A stretch of DNA of 64,000 nucleotides from Gordonia namibiensis NBRC 108229 (GTDB taxonomy: Bacteria; Actinomycetota; Actinomycetes; Mycobacteriales; Mycobacteriaceae), in NCBI RefSeq assembly GCF_000298235.1, contig NZ_BAHE01000024.1, positions 1 to 64,000 of the forward strand. Reading direction: 5' to 3'. The position numbers and the translations under genes were made by a program. Position 1 is the first letter of the stretch, and every line of letters begins with the position of its first letter. Below the pieces are notes generated by a model, which was given only the letters and a program-made list of their open reading frames with translations, ran no database searches and was not told where the DNA came from. Shown here piece after piece: positions 29,612 through 38,615 of the stretch.

Positions 29612-30940
29612 TCACTCGAAGAGCCGCTGCCCCCACCACTCGCCGGGCTGGAGGCCGGGCGGGATCGCGAAGTTCGCCGAGCCGTTGGGGATCAGGTACT
29701 CGGTCATGGCGTCCTGGCGGGACAGGACCTGCTGCATGGGCACGAACTGTTTGCCGGTGTCGCGGTTGAAGGCGATGAAGAACAGGCCGGCGTCGAGGTG
29801 GCCGAAACCGTCGGTGCCGTCGGTGAAGTTGTAGCCGCGGCGGAGGATTCGCACCCCGCCGAGGTTGTCCGGATGTGCCAGCCGGACATGGGCGTTGCGC
29901 GCGATGATCGGGGTGCCACCGGAGGTGATCGCGAAGTCGGGGTCGTCGAACTCGCCGGACTTGCCCAGTGGGGCGCCGGATCTCTTGGTGCGTCCGACGA
30001 TCTGTTCCTGCTCGAAGAGGTTGGCGCGGTCCCACGGTTCGATGTCCATCCGGATCCGCCGGGCGACGAGGTAGGTGCCGCCGGTCATCCACTGCGCCCC
30101 CAGGGGATTGTCCTCCGGGGCAACCCAGACCCAGCGATCGAGGAGGTCGGTGTCCTCGGCGCGCAGGTTCGCGGTGCCGTCCTTGAAACCGAACAGGTTT
30201 CGAGGGGTGTCCTGGGACTGTGTCGTCGACGACGTGCGGCCGAACCCGAGTTGCGACCAGCGGATGGCCATGACGCCCACCGCCATCCGCGCGAGGTTGC
30301 GGATGGCGTGGACGGCGACCTGTGGGTCGTCGGCGCAGGCCTGCACGCAGATGTCCCCGTACGATTTCGAAGGATCGATCTTCTCCGCCGCGAACATCGG
30401 CAGATCGACGAGGGCTGGTGGGCGACGGTCGGCGAGACCGAAACGGTCGGGCCGGTCAGGGGCAGACGCGCTGGGGCCGAACAACCCCGGACCGAAGCCG
30501 ATCGTCAGCGTGAGGTGGGCGGCACTCAGCCCCAACGCTTCTCCGGTGTCGCCGGGCGGGGTGTACTCACCGAGGCCGGTGGCGCCGTCGGGGACGGTCT
30601 CCTCACCGCGGGTCATGCGTTCGGCCGCGTCGGTCCAACGCTGCAGCACGGCGATGAGTTCGTCGCGGTTGTCGGTGACGACGTCGAAGCTCGCGAAATG
30701 GAGTCGATCCTGTGCGGCGGTGATGATTCCGGCCTGTCGTGGGCCTCGGAACTCGACGACGTGGTCGGCCGCCGGCGCCGGCGTGGTGGCACGGCCGACG
30801 GCCACCCCGCCCGCGGCGACGAGCAGACCGGCGCCGGTTCCGCCGAGGATCGCACGACGCGACAGACCACGTCGCTTCTTCGTGTGGCCTACGGGTTCGG
30901 TGGGCTGCGCGTCGTCGGGGCGGGGGGCCGGATCACTCAT
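29612..30940 (-). CDS. efeB: Tat-exported DyP-type peroxidase of the iron-uptake system
   Basis: The 442-residue product is an EfeB-type dye-decolourising haem peroxidase. A twin-arginine signal is present (RRGLSRRAILGGTGAGLL). The catalytic GxxDG motif occurs as LFGFKDGTANL, with the conserved C-terminal GLFFIAFNRDTGKQF. EfeB works outside the membrane in ferrous/haem iron acquisition. It is the last gene of efeU-efeO-efeB; its ATG overlaps the efeO stop (ATGA at 30937-30940). Length and motifs are normal. Confidence 0.94.
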   Translation of the reverse strand: MSDPAPRPDDAQPTEPVGHTKKRRGLSRRAILGGTGAGLLVAAGGVAVGRATTPAPAADHVVEFRGPRQAGIITAAQDRLHFASFDVVTDNRDELIAVLQRWTDAAERMTRGEETVPDGATGLGEYTPPGDTGEALGLSAAHLTLTIGFGPGLFGPSASAPDRPDRFGLADRRPPALVDLPMFAAEKIDPSKSYGDICVQACADDPQVAVHAIRNLARMAVGVMAIRWSQLGFGRTSSTTQSQDTPRNLFGFKDGTANLRAEDTDLLDRWVWVAPEDNPLGAQWMTGGTYLVARRIRMDIEPWDRANLFEQEQIVGRTKRSGAPLGKSGEFDDPDFAITSGGTPIIARNAHVRLAHPDNLGGVRILRRGYNFTDGTDGFGHLDAGLFFIAFNRDTGKQFVPMQQVLSRQDAMTEYLIPNGSANFAIPPGLQPGEWWGQRLFE

Positions 30941-32145
30941 TGCTGCAGCACGATTCCCGGGACCTGGGACAGGGTGGCCGAGAGCGCATCGATCTGATTC
31001 GACAGTTCCTTGCGCTGCTCGGGGGTGACCTCGGTGTACGACACGTAGCCGTCACCGTCGCGGTAGGAGTTCACCGAGTCGCGCACCGTCGCGAACTGGG
31101 CGGTGATCTTGTCCATCAGCGCCGGGTTCTTGGCGGCGATGATCGGCTGCATCGTCGCGATCGCGGTCTCCGAGCCGTCGAGGTTGCCGGCGAAATCCCA
31201 GAGGTCGGTGTGCGAGTAGCGGTCTTCCTCACCGTCGACCTTGGTGGCGGCGACCTCGTCGATCAGCGCCTGCGGGCCCTTCACGAACGACAGTGTCTCG
31301 AAGTCGAAGTCGGGGGAGTTGACCTCGTCGCGCAGCTTCGTGACGTTGGCGAGCAGGCCGTCGGCGATCTCGGCGATGGCCTGCGGATTGTCGGTCTCCT
31401 TGGCGTTCGCGGCATCCGACGGCGTGATCTGGCCCGGTGCGTCGCCGATTTCGTCGGCCTGCGGCGGCCACAGGAACCGCTCGATGCGGTGGAATCCGGT
31501 GAACGGCTGGGTGCCGTCCTCGGTGTCGTCCCACCGCATGTCGATGGCGGGGTCGAGATCGGGGAAGGACTCGGCGACCGGTTCGATCCGTTCGTAAGGG
31601 GTACGCGCGAGACCGAATTGCGCACGCGCCGCGTCGAGATCGCCCTTCTTGACGCTGTCGACGAACGATGTCGTTTGGGCGTGCAGGGTGTTCAGCTGGT
31701 TGCGGACGTACTCGAGGTATTGCGCCTTGGCGGCCGTCACGTCGGCGGGGACGTCGGCCTTCTCCTTGCGCTCGCCGCCGACGTTGAGCTCGGTCCGGAT
31801 GCCGGTGCCGACCATGCCGGGTTTGCAGGCCACCGTGTAGGTGCCGGGTTCGACGATCTCGACGGTCAGATTGCCGGAGAGTCCGGGCCCGATGTTCTCG
31901 ACCTCGCCGAGGACGCGGTTGTTGTTCCCGTAGACGTAGAACTCGGTGACCTTGTCGCCGGAGTTGGTGACCGTGAAGTCCACGTTGCCGGTCGTCGCGT
32001 CGGTGGTCGCGAGATCACAGGCGTCGGCGGTCGAGGTCACGGCGATCGCGCCCTCGGAGTTGCTCTTCTCGGTACAGCCGGCGAGGAGCACGGGGGCGAT
32101 CACCACCGCGGCCGCAGCTGCGGCCACCACGGGTCTACGAGTCAC
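30937..32145 (-). CDS. efeO: EfeO iron-uptake lipoprotein (cupredoxin plus M75 domain)
   Basis: The 402-residue product is the periplasmic component of the EfeUOB ferrous iron system. It has a lipoprotein signal ending VLLAGC, an N-terminal cupredoxin domain (VDFTVTNSGDKVTEFYVYG) and a C-terminal imelysin/M75 helical domain. The conserved HxxE motif in that domain (GFHRIERFLWP) is a probable metal site. The start is a GTG that overlaps the efeU stop (GTGA). Length and domain order match EfeO of other actinobacteria. Confidence 0.94.
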   Translation of the reverse strand: MTRRPVVAAAAAAVVIAPVLLAGCTEKSNSEGAIAVTSTADACDLATTDATTGNVDFTVTNSGDKVTEFYVYGNNNRVLGEVENIGPGLSGNLTVEIVEPGTYTVACKPGMVGTGIRTELNVGGERKEKADVPADVTAAKAQYLEYVRNQLNTLHAQTTSFVDSVKKGDLDAARAQFGLARTPYERIEPVAESFPDLDPAIDMRWDDTEDGTQPFTGFHRIERFLWPPQADEIGDAPGQITPSDAANAKETDNPQAIAEIADGLLANVTKLRDEVNSPDFDFETLSFVKGPQALIDEVAATKVDGEEDRYSHTDLWDFAGNLDGSETAIATMQPIIAAKNPALMDKITAQFATVRDSVNSYRDGDGYVSYTEVTPEQRKELSNQIDALSATLSQVPGIVLQQ

Positions 32146-33104
32146 TGAGCATTCCTTTCGGGGGTGGGCTCCGCGGGTGCGGTGCTCTCGTCGGGGGTTG
32201 TGGTCTTCTGCGCGACGGCCCGATGGCTCGCGCGTTGGCGTCGGAAGAAGATCGTGGTCACGACGACGACGTAGACGATCCAGGCGATCACCTGAAGGAC
32301 AGTCGGATCGGGTCGCACGTTGAAGATGCCGCCGAGGACGGTTCCGTACCAGGACGAGGCGTCGTAGGATCCGGAGACGTCGAAGGCGATGTTGTCGTGG
32401 CCGGGCAGCCAGCCCACCGTCTGCAGCGCGCGGACGCCGTAGGTGAGGATTCCGGCGGCGACGATGATCAGGAACAGGCCTGTGTAAGTGAAGAACACCG
32501 AGAGGTTCAGGCGGATGGCGCCGCGGTAGATCAGCACGGTCAACACGATCGCGGCAACGATTCCGACGACGAGGCCGAGCAGCGGCCACAATCCACCGGA
32601 GACGCTCTCGGCATACCCGACCATCAGCAGGGCGGTCTCGAAACCCTCACGGCCGACGGCCAGGAACGACAGACCCAGCACCGACGCACCACCGGCGAGG
32701 AGCGCCTTCGACATCCCGCTCTTGAGGTCTGCGGAGATGTGGGAGGAGGCCTCGCTCATCCACAGCACCATGAACGTCACGATCGCGACGGCCACCAGCG
32801 ACGCGACGCCGGCGATCGTCTCGGCCGCGAGCGGCGTCATCGTCGAGGTGCCGAAGTGGATCACGAGGAACACCACGAGCGTCATCGCCACTGCCGCGGC
32901 CACGCCCGCCCAGATCCACTTCAGGGCGTCCCGGCGGTCGGTCTTGACGACGAAGGCGACGAGGACCATGACGACGATCCCGGTTTCGAGTCCTTCGCGG
33001 AGTCCGATGAGCGCGCTACCGAACATCTGCGTCCAGACCGACGGTCCGTCGGCGGCGGCCAGCACGTGTACGCCACTCGAGGCGAGTGCCGTGAGGTGAT
33101 CCAT
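32142..33104 (-). CDS. efeU: EfeU/FTR1-family iron permease
   Basis: The 320-residue membrane protein is an FTR1-family permease with seven predicted membrane segments. Both iron-translocating REXXE motifs are intact: REGLE in the first segment and REGFE in the fourth. It is the first gene of efeUOB and would transport iron delivered by EfeO/EfeB. The basic C-terminal tail after WIVYVVVVTTIFF is cytoplasmic. A strong palindrome 40-61 bp upstream of the start resembles an iron-repressor site. Confidence 0.94.
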   Translation of the reverse strand: MDHLTALASSGVHVLAAADGPSVWTQMFGSALIGLREGLETGIVVMVLVAFVVKTDRRDALKWIWAGVAAAVAMTLVVFLVIHFGTSTMTPLAAETIAGVASLVAVAIVTFMVLWMSEASSHISADLKSGMSKALLAGGASVLGLSFLAVGREGFETALLMVGYAESVSGGLWPLLGLVVGIVAAIVLTVLIYRGAIRLNLSVFFTYTGLFLIIVAAGILTYGVRALQTVGWLPGHDNIAFDVSGSYDASSWYGTVLGGIFNVRPDPTVLQVIAWIVYVVVVTTIFFRRQRASHRAVAQKTTTPDESTAPAEPTPERNAQ

Positions 33105-33143
33105 TCAGTTCGTCCGTCTCTCGGCGCGGCCGGCGCCGATGGT

Positions 33144-33165
33144 TCTGTAAGGCTAGCCATACAGA
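33144..33165. promoter_or_regulatory. 22 bp palindrome upstream of efeUOB, candidate IdeR/DtxR operator
   Basis: TCTGTAAGGCTAGCCATACAGA is an inverted repeat in which 10 of 11 pairs match. The central AGGCTAGCC resembles the AGGxTAGxCT core of actinobacterial DtxR/IdeR iron boxes. Its location 40 bp upstream of efeU fits iron repression of an iron-uptake operon. The identification of the regulator is inference from the motif and context. Confidence 0.6.
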
Positions 33166-33346
33166 GACTAGACCTCGGGCGGGAGGCTGCGTAGGGCACA
33201 TCGCCCTAGCGGGGGCCTGCGCCGAACCCGACCCCGGATTCGGCGCACGGTGATTTCAACTCCTAGGTCACTGCCGTGCGCGGTATGTCGGGATCGCGGG
33301 CAGTTGTGACGACGGCGCGGGCGGCGACCTGCGTCATCATGGGGGC

Positions 33347-34735
33347 ATGCCACGCGAGAACGTCATCCTGATCCACTGGCACGACCTGGGACGTCACCTG
33401 ACGTGTTACGGCGCCGACGGTGTCGAGTCGCCGACCCTCGATCAGCTCGCCGCGGACGGCATCCGCTTCGACGACGCCCATGCCACCGCGCCGCTGTGCT
33501 CGCCGGCCCGCGGTTCGTTGTTCACCGGGCGCTACCCCCATTCCAACGGGCTCGTCGGTCTCGCGCACCACGGCTTCGAGTACCACGCCGACGTGCGGAC
33601 GCTGCCGTCGCTGCTGGCCGACGCCGGGTACCGGTCGGCGCTGTTCGGGATGCAACACGAGAGCGCGGACCCGCAACGCCTCGGCTTCGACTCGGTCGAC
33701 GTCTCCGACTCGCGATGCGACTACGTCGTCGAGCAGTCCCAGGACTGGCTCCGGCGCCACGCCGACGAGGATCGGCCCTTCTTCCTGACCGCGGGCTTCT
33801 TCGAGACCCATCGGCCGTATCCGGCCGACGAGTACAAGCCGTCCGACACCACCGGCATCGCCGTCCCGGGGTTCCTGCCCGACACCGACGACGTCCGCGA
33901 CGACCTCGCGGGTCTGCACGGTTCGATCACCAAGGCCGACGCCGCGGTCGGTCGTCTGCTCGACACCGTCGCCGAACTGGGACTGGACTCCTCGACGTGG
34001 ATCGTGTTCATCACCGACCACGGGCTGGCGTTCCCGCGGGCGAAGTCGACCCTGTACGCGGAGGGCACCGGCGTCGCGCTCATCATGCGACCGCCGACGC
34101 AGCGGCACATCGAGTCGCAGGTCTACGACGATCTGTTCTCCGGGGTCGACCTGACCCCGACGCTGCTGGACCTGCTGGGCGTCGACATCCCCGACGACGT
34201 GGACGGCGACTCCCACGCGTCGGCGCTCGTCGAATCGCTCGGCGAGCCGGCGGTACGCACCGAGGTCTTCACCGAGAAGACCTACCACGACGCCTTCGAT
34301 CCGATCCGTGCCGTGCGCACCAAGGAGTACAGCTACATCGAGAACTTCGCGGCCCGGCCGGCGCTCCTGCTGCCACTCGACATAGCCGACAGCCTGTCCG
34401 CGCGATCGCTGGATTCCGAAGCGATCCAACAGGACCGGCCGCGGATCGAGCTCTACGACCTGAGTTCCGATCCGTATGAGCGCAACAATGTCGCCGACGA
34501 CCCGTCGTATGCAGAGGTCCGCGCGACGCTCGCCGCGACGCTGTCTGCATGGCGCAGCGAGACCGGTGACGAGCTACCCGACGAGGCCACCGGCACGGCC
34601 ATCGCGGAACGCTTCATGGAGGCCTTCCACGCCAAGGCGGCGCAGGTCGAACCCCAGGAGGAGGCGCTGCCGTCCCGTCGTCCGCAGGGGTCCAAACGCG
34701 AGTTGGCCGGGGAGATCACCTCCGGGGGCCGCTGA
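33347..34735 (+). CDS. Type I sulfatase (formylglycine-dependent, sulfamidase-like)
   Basis: The 462-residue product is a type I sulfatase that hydrolyses sulfate esters or sulfamates. The formylglycine signature [11 protein letters not shown] places the catalytic Cys at residue 51 and fits CxPxR. The N-terminal metal block is HWHDLGR in place of the usual DDxxxD, a feature of the N-sulfoglucosamine-sulfohydrolase-like subgroup, as is [11 protein letters not shown]. The second metal site is FITDHG. No signal peptide is visible, so it is probably cytoplasmic. It is followed by the Stf0-type sulfotransferase; from memory, M. tuberculosis also pairs a sulfatase (Rv0296c) with Stf0 (Rv0295c). Maturation would need the FGE encoded at 38.6 kb. 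Confidence 0.92.
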   Translation: MPRENVILIHWHDLGRHLTCYGADGVESPTLDQLAADGIRFDDAHATAPLCSPARGSLFTGRYPHSNGLVGLAHHGFEYHADVRTLPSLLADAGYRSALFGMQHESADPQRLGFDSVDVSDSRCDYVVEQSQDWLRRHADEDRPFFLTAGFFETHRPYPADEYKPSDTTGIAVPGFLPDTDDVRDDLAGLHGSITKADAAVGRLLDTVAELGLDSSTWIVFITDHGLAFPRAKSTLYAEGTGVALIMRPPTQRHIESQVYDDLFSGVDLTPTLLDLLGVDIPDDVDGDSHASALVESLGEPAVRTEVFTEKTYHDAFDPIRAVRTKEYSYIENFAARPALLLPLDIADSLSARSLDSEAIQQDRPRIELYDLSSDPYERNNVADDPSYAEVRATLAATLSAWRSETGDELPDEATGTAIAERFMEAFHAKAAQVEPQEEALPSRRPQGSKRELAGEITSGGR

Positions 34736-34808
34736 ACCGAAACCGGCGCCGGCCGGGGACACTCACGACCGGTGTCCGGTGTCAAGAGTTTTCGCCTCGC
34801 TGCGCCTA

Positions 34809-34832
34809 AAAACCCAGGTTGCGAGGGGTTTT
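34809..34832 (+). terminator. Possible hairpin between the sulfatase and sulfotransferase genes
   Basis: AAAACCC (34809-34815) pairs with GGGTTTT (34826-34832) across a 10-nt loop, ending in a T-run and so resembling an intrinsic terminator. A possible -10 element (TATAGACT at about 34839) follows it, 14 bp before the next ATG, so the sulfotransferase operon may have its own, nearly leaderless, promoter. Confidence 0.4.
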
Positions 34833-34853
34833 CGGATCTATAGACTCTGCTGC

Positions 34854-35663
34854 ATGTCAGCAACGCCCGCTGCGGGGCCGTCGAACTACCTCGTCTGCGC
34901 GAGCCAGCGCAGCGGCAGCACACTGCTCGTCGAGTCCCTGTCGGCGACCGGCGTCGCAGGCACGCCGGAGGAGTTCTTCCAGTACTTCGCCTCCTCGTCG
35001 CAATCGCCTCAGCCGCGTGAGTGGTTCGCCGGCGTCACCGACCCGACGATCCTGGAACTCCTGGATCCGATCGATCCCGGCACCGTCGACACCCGCGACG
35101 CCGAGACCTGGCGTGCCGACATCTTGGCGGCCGGTCGCAGCGCCAACGGGGTGTGGGGCGGCAAGCTCATGTGGAATCAGACACCGCTGCTCATCGCCCG
35201 CGGTCGTGTGGGTTCGGGATCGTTGCGGACCGCGATCCGGTGGATCTTCGACGGCGCCGACCCGGTATACGTGCACGTGTATCGCGATGACGTGGTGCCG
35301 CAGGCGGTTTCGATGTGGCGCGCGGTGCAGACCCGGGTGTGGCGCAACGACGGTTCCGACGGCGAGGACGAGGACGCGGCGGTGTATCACGCCGAGGGCA
35401 TCGCGCATCTCGCCGGCATCCTGATCGAACAGGAACGGCAGTGGCGCAACTGGTTCGCCGCCGAGGGGATCGAGCCGCTCGACATCGAGTTCCGCGATCT
35501 GGTGAACGATCCCACCAAGGCGGCTGCGCGGGTGCTCGAGAAGATCGGCCAGGATCCGGCGCTGGCGCCGCCGCCACCGCTCAAACCACAGTCGAACTCG
35601 CGGTCCAAGGAATGGGCTCAGCGTTACCGAGAAGACGCCGAACGGAACGGATACCCGCTGTGA
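34854..35663 (+). CDS. stf0: Stf0-type sulfotransferase (trehalose 2-sulfotransferase family)
   Basis: The 269-residue product closely follows mycobacterial Stf0, which transfers sulfate from PAPS to trehalose in the first committed step to sulfolipid-1. The PAPS 5'-phosphate-binding loop is [15 protein letters not shown] (residues 15-29). The substrate region [18 protein letters not shown] and [15 protein letters not shown] and the helix [15 protein letters not shown] are all present. The ATG at 34854 gives the family length. The cysD GTG overlaps its stop, so the PAPS-making enzymes are translated with it. Whether the acceptor is trehalose or another glycoside is not decided by sequence. 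Confidence 0.92.
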   Translation: MSATPAAGPSNYLVCASQRSGSTLLVESLSATGVAGTPEEFFQYFASSSQSPQPREWFAGVTDPTILELLDPIDPGTVDTRDAETWRADILAAGRSANGVWGGKLMWNQTPLLIARGRVGSGSLRTAIRWIFDGADPVYVHVYRDDVVPQAVSMWRAVQTRVWRNDGSDGEDEDAAVYHAEGIAHLAGILIEQERQWRNWFAAEGIEPLDIEFRDLVNDPTKAAARVLEKIGQDPALAPPPPLKPQSNSRSKEWAQRYREDAERNGYPL

Positions 35664-36637
35664 CCACAGCTCCACAGACCGCAGCCCCGCAGGCTGCAGC
35701 CCCCCAGACGACCGACGACATCGATCACGTCACCGCGATCAGGGTCCTGGAGGCTGAATCGGTGCACATCATCCGCGAGGTGGTGGCCGAACTCGAACGC
35801 CCGGTGCTCCTGTTCTCCGGCGGCAAGGACTCGATCGTGCTGCTCCGCCTGGCGGAGAAGGCTTTCCGTCCGGCACCCTTGCCCTTCCCAATCATGCACG
35901 TCGACACCGGGCACAATTTCGGCGAGGTCATCGAGTTCCGTGATCGACGCGTCGCGCCCACCGCCGACAACCCCGACGGCATCGAACTGATCGTCGCCTC
36001 GGTCCAGGAGTCCATCGACTCCGGGCGCGTCGCGGAGTCCACCGATCCCTCGGGGTCGCGCAACCGGCTGCAGACCCGCACGCTGCTCGACGCACTCGAA
36101 AAGGGTGGTTTCGACGCGGCTTTCGGCGGTGCCCGCCGCGACGAGGAACGCGCCCGGGCCAAAGAACGGATCTTCAGCTTCCGTGACGAGTTCGGGCAGT
36201 GGGACCCGCGTGCGCAGCGTCCCGAACCGTGGTCGCTGTACAACGGGCGCATCCGCCGCGGAGAGTCCGTCCGCGTGTTCCCGTTGTCGAACTGGACCGA
36301 GACCGACATCTGGCGCTACATCGAACTCGAGAACCTCGAACTGCCGTCGATCTACTTCGCCGGCGAGCGTGAGGTCTTCGAACGGGACGGCATCCTGTTG
36401 TCGGTCTCGGAGTTCTCGCAGCCCCGGGACGGGGAAGAGGTGACCACCGAGTGGGTGCGCTATCGCACGGTCGGGGACCTGACGATCACCGGTGCGGTCC
36501 GCTCGAGGGCAACCACGATCCCCGAGATCATCGCCGAGATCAGCGAGGCGACGGTCTCCGAGCGCGGTGAGACCCGCGCCGACGACCGCACGTCGAGCGC
36601 TGCCATGGAAGACCGCAAGCGCGAAGGGTATTTCTGA
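35660..36637 (+). CDS. cysD: Sulfate adenylyltransferase subunit 2
   Basis: The 325-residue product is the small, catalytic subunit of ATP sulfurylase, which makes APS from sulfate and ATP. The PP-loop SGGKDS (residues 53-58) binds [23 protein letters not shown] and [21 protein letters not shown] are hallmark CysD blocks. The start is a GTG overlapping the stf0 stop (GTGA), giving a short N-terminal Ala-Pro-Gln repeat that other CysD proteins lack. The cysNC ATG overlaps its stop. Placement directly after a sulfotransferase suggests APS/PAPS supply for sulfation as well as assimilation. Confidence 0.97.
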   Translation: MTTAPQTAAPQAAAPQTTDDIDHVTAIRVLEAESVHIIREVVAELERPVLLFSGGKDSIVLLRLAEKAFRPAPLPFPIMHVDTGHNFGEVIEFRDRRVAPTADNPDGIELIVASVQESIDSGRVAESTDPSGSRNRLQTRTLLDALEKGGFDAAFGGARRDEERARAKERIFSFRDEFGQWDPRAQRPEPWSLYNGRIRRGESVRVFPLSNWTETDIWRYIELENLELPSIYFAGEREVFERDGILLSVSEFSQPRDGEEVTTEWVRYRTVGDLTITGAVRSRATTIPEIIAEISEATVSERGETRADDRTSSAAMEDRKREGYF

Positions 36638-38556
36638 TGACCACCACCTCTCCGCAGACGGTCGACCCCAGCGATCCGACCGTCGGCGCGACAAGGCAAT
36701 TCCTCCGCATCGCGACCGCGGGCAGCGTCGACGACGGCAAGTCCACGCTGATCGGTCGCATCCTGCACGACACCGGCAGCCTGCCCACCGACCACCTCGA
36801 AGCGGTCACCGACGGGGACGGCGACGTCGACCTCGCGGCGCTCTCCGACGGCCTGCGCGCCGAGCGTGAACAGGGCATCACCATCGACGTCGCGTACCGC
36901 TTCTTCTCCACGCCCACACGCAGTTACGTCCTGGCCGACACCCCCGGACACGAGCGCTACACCCGCAACATGTTCACCGGGGCCTCGAACGCCCACGTGG
37001 CGGTGCTGCTGGTCGACGCCCGCCACGGCTTGCTCCGGCAGACCCGACGCCATGCGCGCATCGCGACCCTCGTCGGTGTTCCCCACGTGGTCGCGGCGAT
37101 CAACAAGATCGACCTCGTCGACTTCTCGCAGCACCGGTTCGACGAGATCCGCGCCGACCTCGCCGAACTCGCGGTGCAACTCGGCATCGACGAGATCGTC
37201 GCCGTGCCGGTGGCCGCCAAGCACGGCGACAACGTGGTGCACCGCTCGACGAACACCCCGTGGTACGACGGCCCGACGCTCCTCGACTACCTCGAGACCG
37301 TCGAACTGCATGCGCCCGCACCGGTTACCGAGGAATTACGCCTGCCGATCCAGTGGGTGTCGCGGCCGAGTGAATCCCACCGGCGTACCTACACCGGACG
37401 ACTCGCGTCGGGCACCCTGCAGGTGGGTGACGAGATCGTGGTGCTGCCGTCGGGCAGCAGGTCCTCGGTCACCGCCCTCGACACCCTCGACGAGACGAGA
37501 AAGGTTGCAGTAGCGCCACTCTCGGTCGCCATCCAGATCGCCGACGACATCGACATCGGTCGCGGAGACATCGTCGTCAGCGGAGCCGAGGGCGCGCACG
37601 TTCCGGTACTCGCCCGTGAGATCGACGCCCACGTGTGCTGGCTGTCGACGTCGCCGTTGCGCGCCGGCGATCGCGTCGCGCTCAAACACGGGCCCTCGAC
37701 GGTGCGTGCCACCGTCCAGTCGCTCGAACGTCGCCTCGACCCCGACACCCTGATCGAACACGTGGGCCCGAGTGAGTTGGTGCTCAACGACATCGGGACG
37801 ATCACGCTGCGGACGTCGTCGGTGGTGCCGGCCGATCCATACGACCAGAACCGCGACACCGGCGCCTTCATCCTCATCGACGAGGCGTCCAACGACACCG
37901 TCGGCGCGGGCACGATCCTGGAGCCGCGAGAGGTCGTGCCCGGCAAGGCGACCCGCAACGACATCAAGTGGCATCCGAGTTCGCTCGCGCGCGCCGAACG
38001 CTGGGCGCACACCGGTCAGCGCGGGGCGACGGTGTGGCTCACCGGCTTACCGGCATCGGGCAAGTCGACCGTCGCGGTGGCACTCGAACGCGCCATCGTC
38101 AGCCGCGGCCGTGTGGCCTACCTCCTCGACGGCGACAACATCCGGCACGGCATCTCCGACGACCTCGGGTTCTCGGCCGGCGACCGCGCGGAGAACATCC
38201 GCCGTGTCGGCCATGTCGCGCGACTCTTCGCCGATGCCGGGGTCATCTCGATCGCGTCGATGGTGTCGCCGCTGCGGTCGGATCGGGAGATCGCACGGGA
38301 ACTCCACCGCGCGGCGGACCTGGAGTTCATCGAGGTGCACATCTCGACCCCGGTCAGCGAATGCGAACGCCGCGACCCCAAGGGGTTGTACGAACGGGCG
38401 CGTCGCGGCGAACTGCGCGGCCTGACCGGCATCGACGCTCCCTACGAGAGCCCGGAGCAGCCGGATCTGCGGTTCGACACCACCGGTGCCGACATCGACC
38501 GGCTCGCCTCGCTGATCCTCGGTGCCCTGATGGATCGCGGCATCATGGACGGGTGA
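36637..38556 (+). CDS. cysNC: Fused sulfate adenylyltransferase subunit 1 / adenylylsulfate kinase
   Basis: The 639-residue protein joins the GTPase subunit of ATP sulfurylase (CysN, about residues 20-445) to APS kinase (CysC, about 455-635), producing PAPS. CysN has the G1 loop GSVDDGKST (residues 29-37), the DTPGHE G3 motif and NKID as G4. CysC has the P-loop GLPASGKST (470-478) and LDGDNIRHGISDDLGFS. The fusion matches mycobacterial CysNC. Start and stop overlap with cysD (TGATG). No PAPS reductase or sulfite reductase gene is in this cluster, so here PAPS may be meant for the sulfotransferase. Confidence 0.97.
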   Translation: MTTTSPQTVDPSDPTVGATRQFLRIATAGSVDDGKSTLIGRILHDTGSLPTDHLEAVTDGDGDVDLAALSDGLRAEREQGITIDVAYRFFSTPTRSYVLADTPGHERYTRNMFTGASNAHVAVLLVDARHGLLRQTRRHARIATLVGVPHVVAAINKIDLVDFSQHRFDEIRADLAELAVQLGIDEIVAVPVAAKHGDNVVHRSTNTPWYDGPTLLDYLETVELHAPAPVTEELRLPIQWVSRPSESHRRTYTGRLASGTLQVGDEIVVLPSGSRSSVTALDTLDETRKVAVAPLSVAIQIADDIDIGRGDIVVSGAEGAHVPVLAREIDAHVCWLSTSPLRAGDRVALKHGPSTVRATVQSLERRLDPDTLIEHVGPSELVLNDIGTITLRTSSVVPADPYDQNRDTGAFILIDEASNDTVGAGTILEPREVVPGKATRNDIKWHPSSLARAERWAHTGQRGATVWLTGLPASGKSTVAVALERAIVSRGRVAYLLDGDNIRHGISDDLGFSAGDRAENIRRVGHVARLFADAGVISIASMVSPLRSDREIARELHRAADLEFIEVHISTPVSECERRDPKGLYERARRGELRGLTGIDAPYESPEQPDLRFDTTGADIDRLASLILGALMDRGIMDG

Positions 38557-38615
38557 GTTGCTGTCACCCGCCCGGACACGCGGGATCCCACGCTGACGGG
38601 GGGAGCCGGCCGTCG

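Noticed and set aside
34740-34853. A SAM or other sulfur-sensing riboswitch before stf0
   Set aside because: Only a 7 bp hairpin and a possible -10 are visible; none of the multi-helix riboswitch cores could be drawn.
36637-38556. A frameshift or assembly fusion joining cysN and cysC
   Set aside because: The frame is continuous, both domains are complete, and the same fusion is known from mycobacteria.
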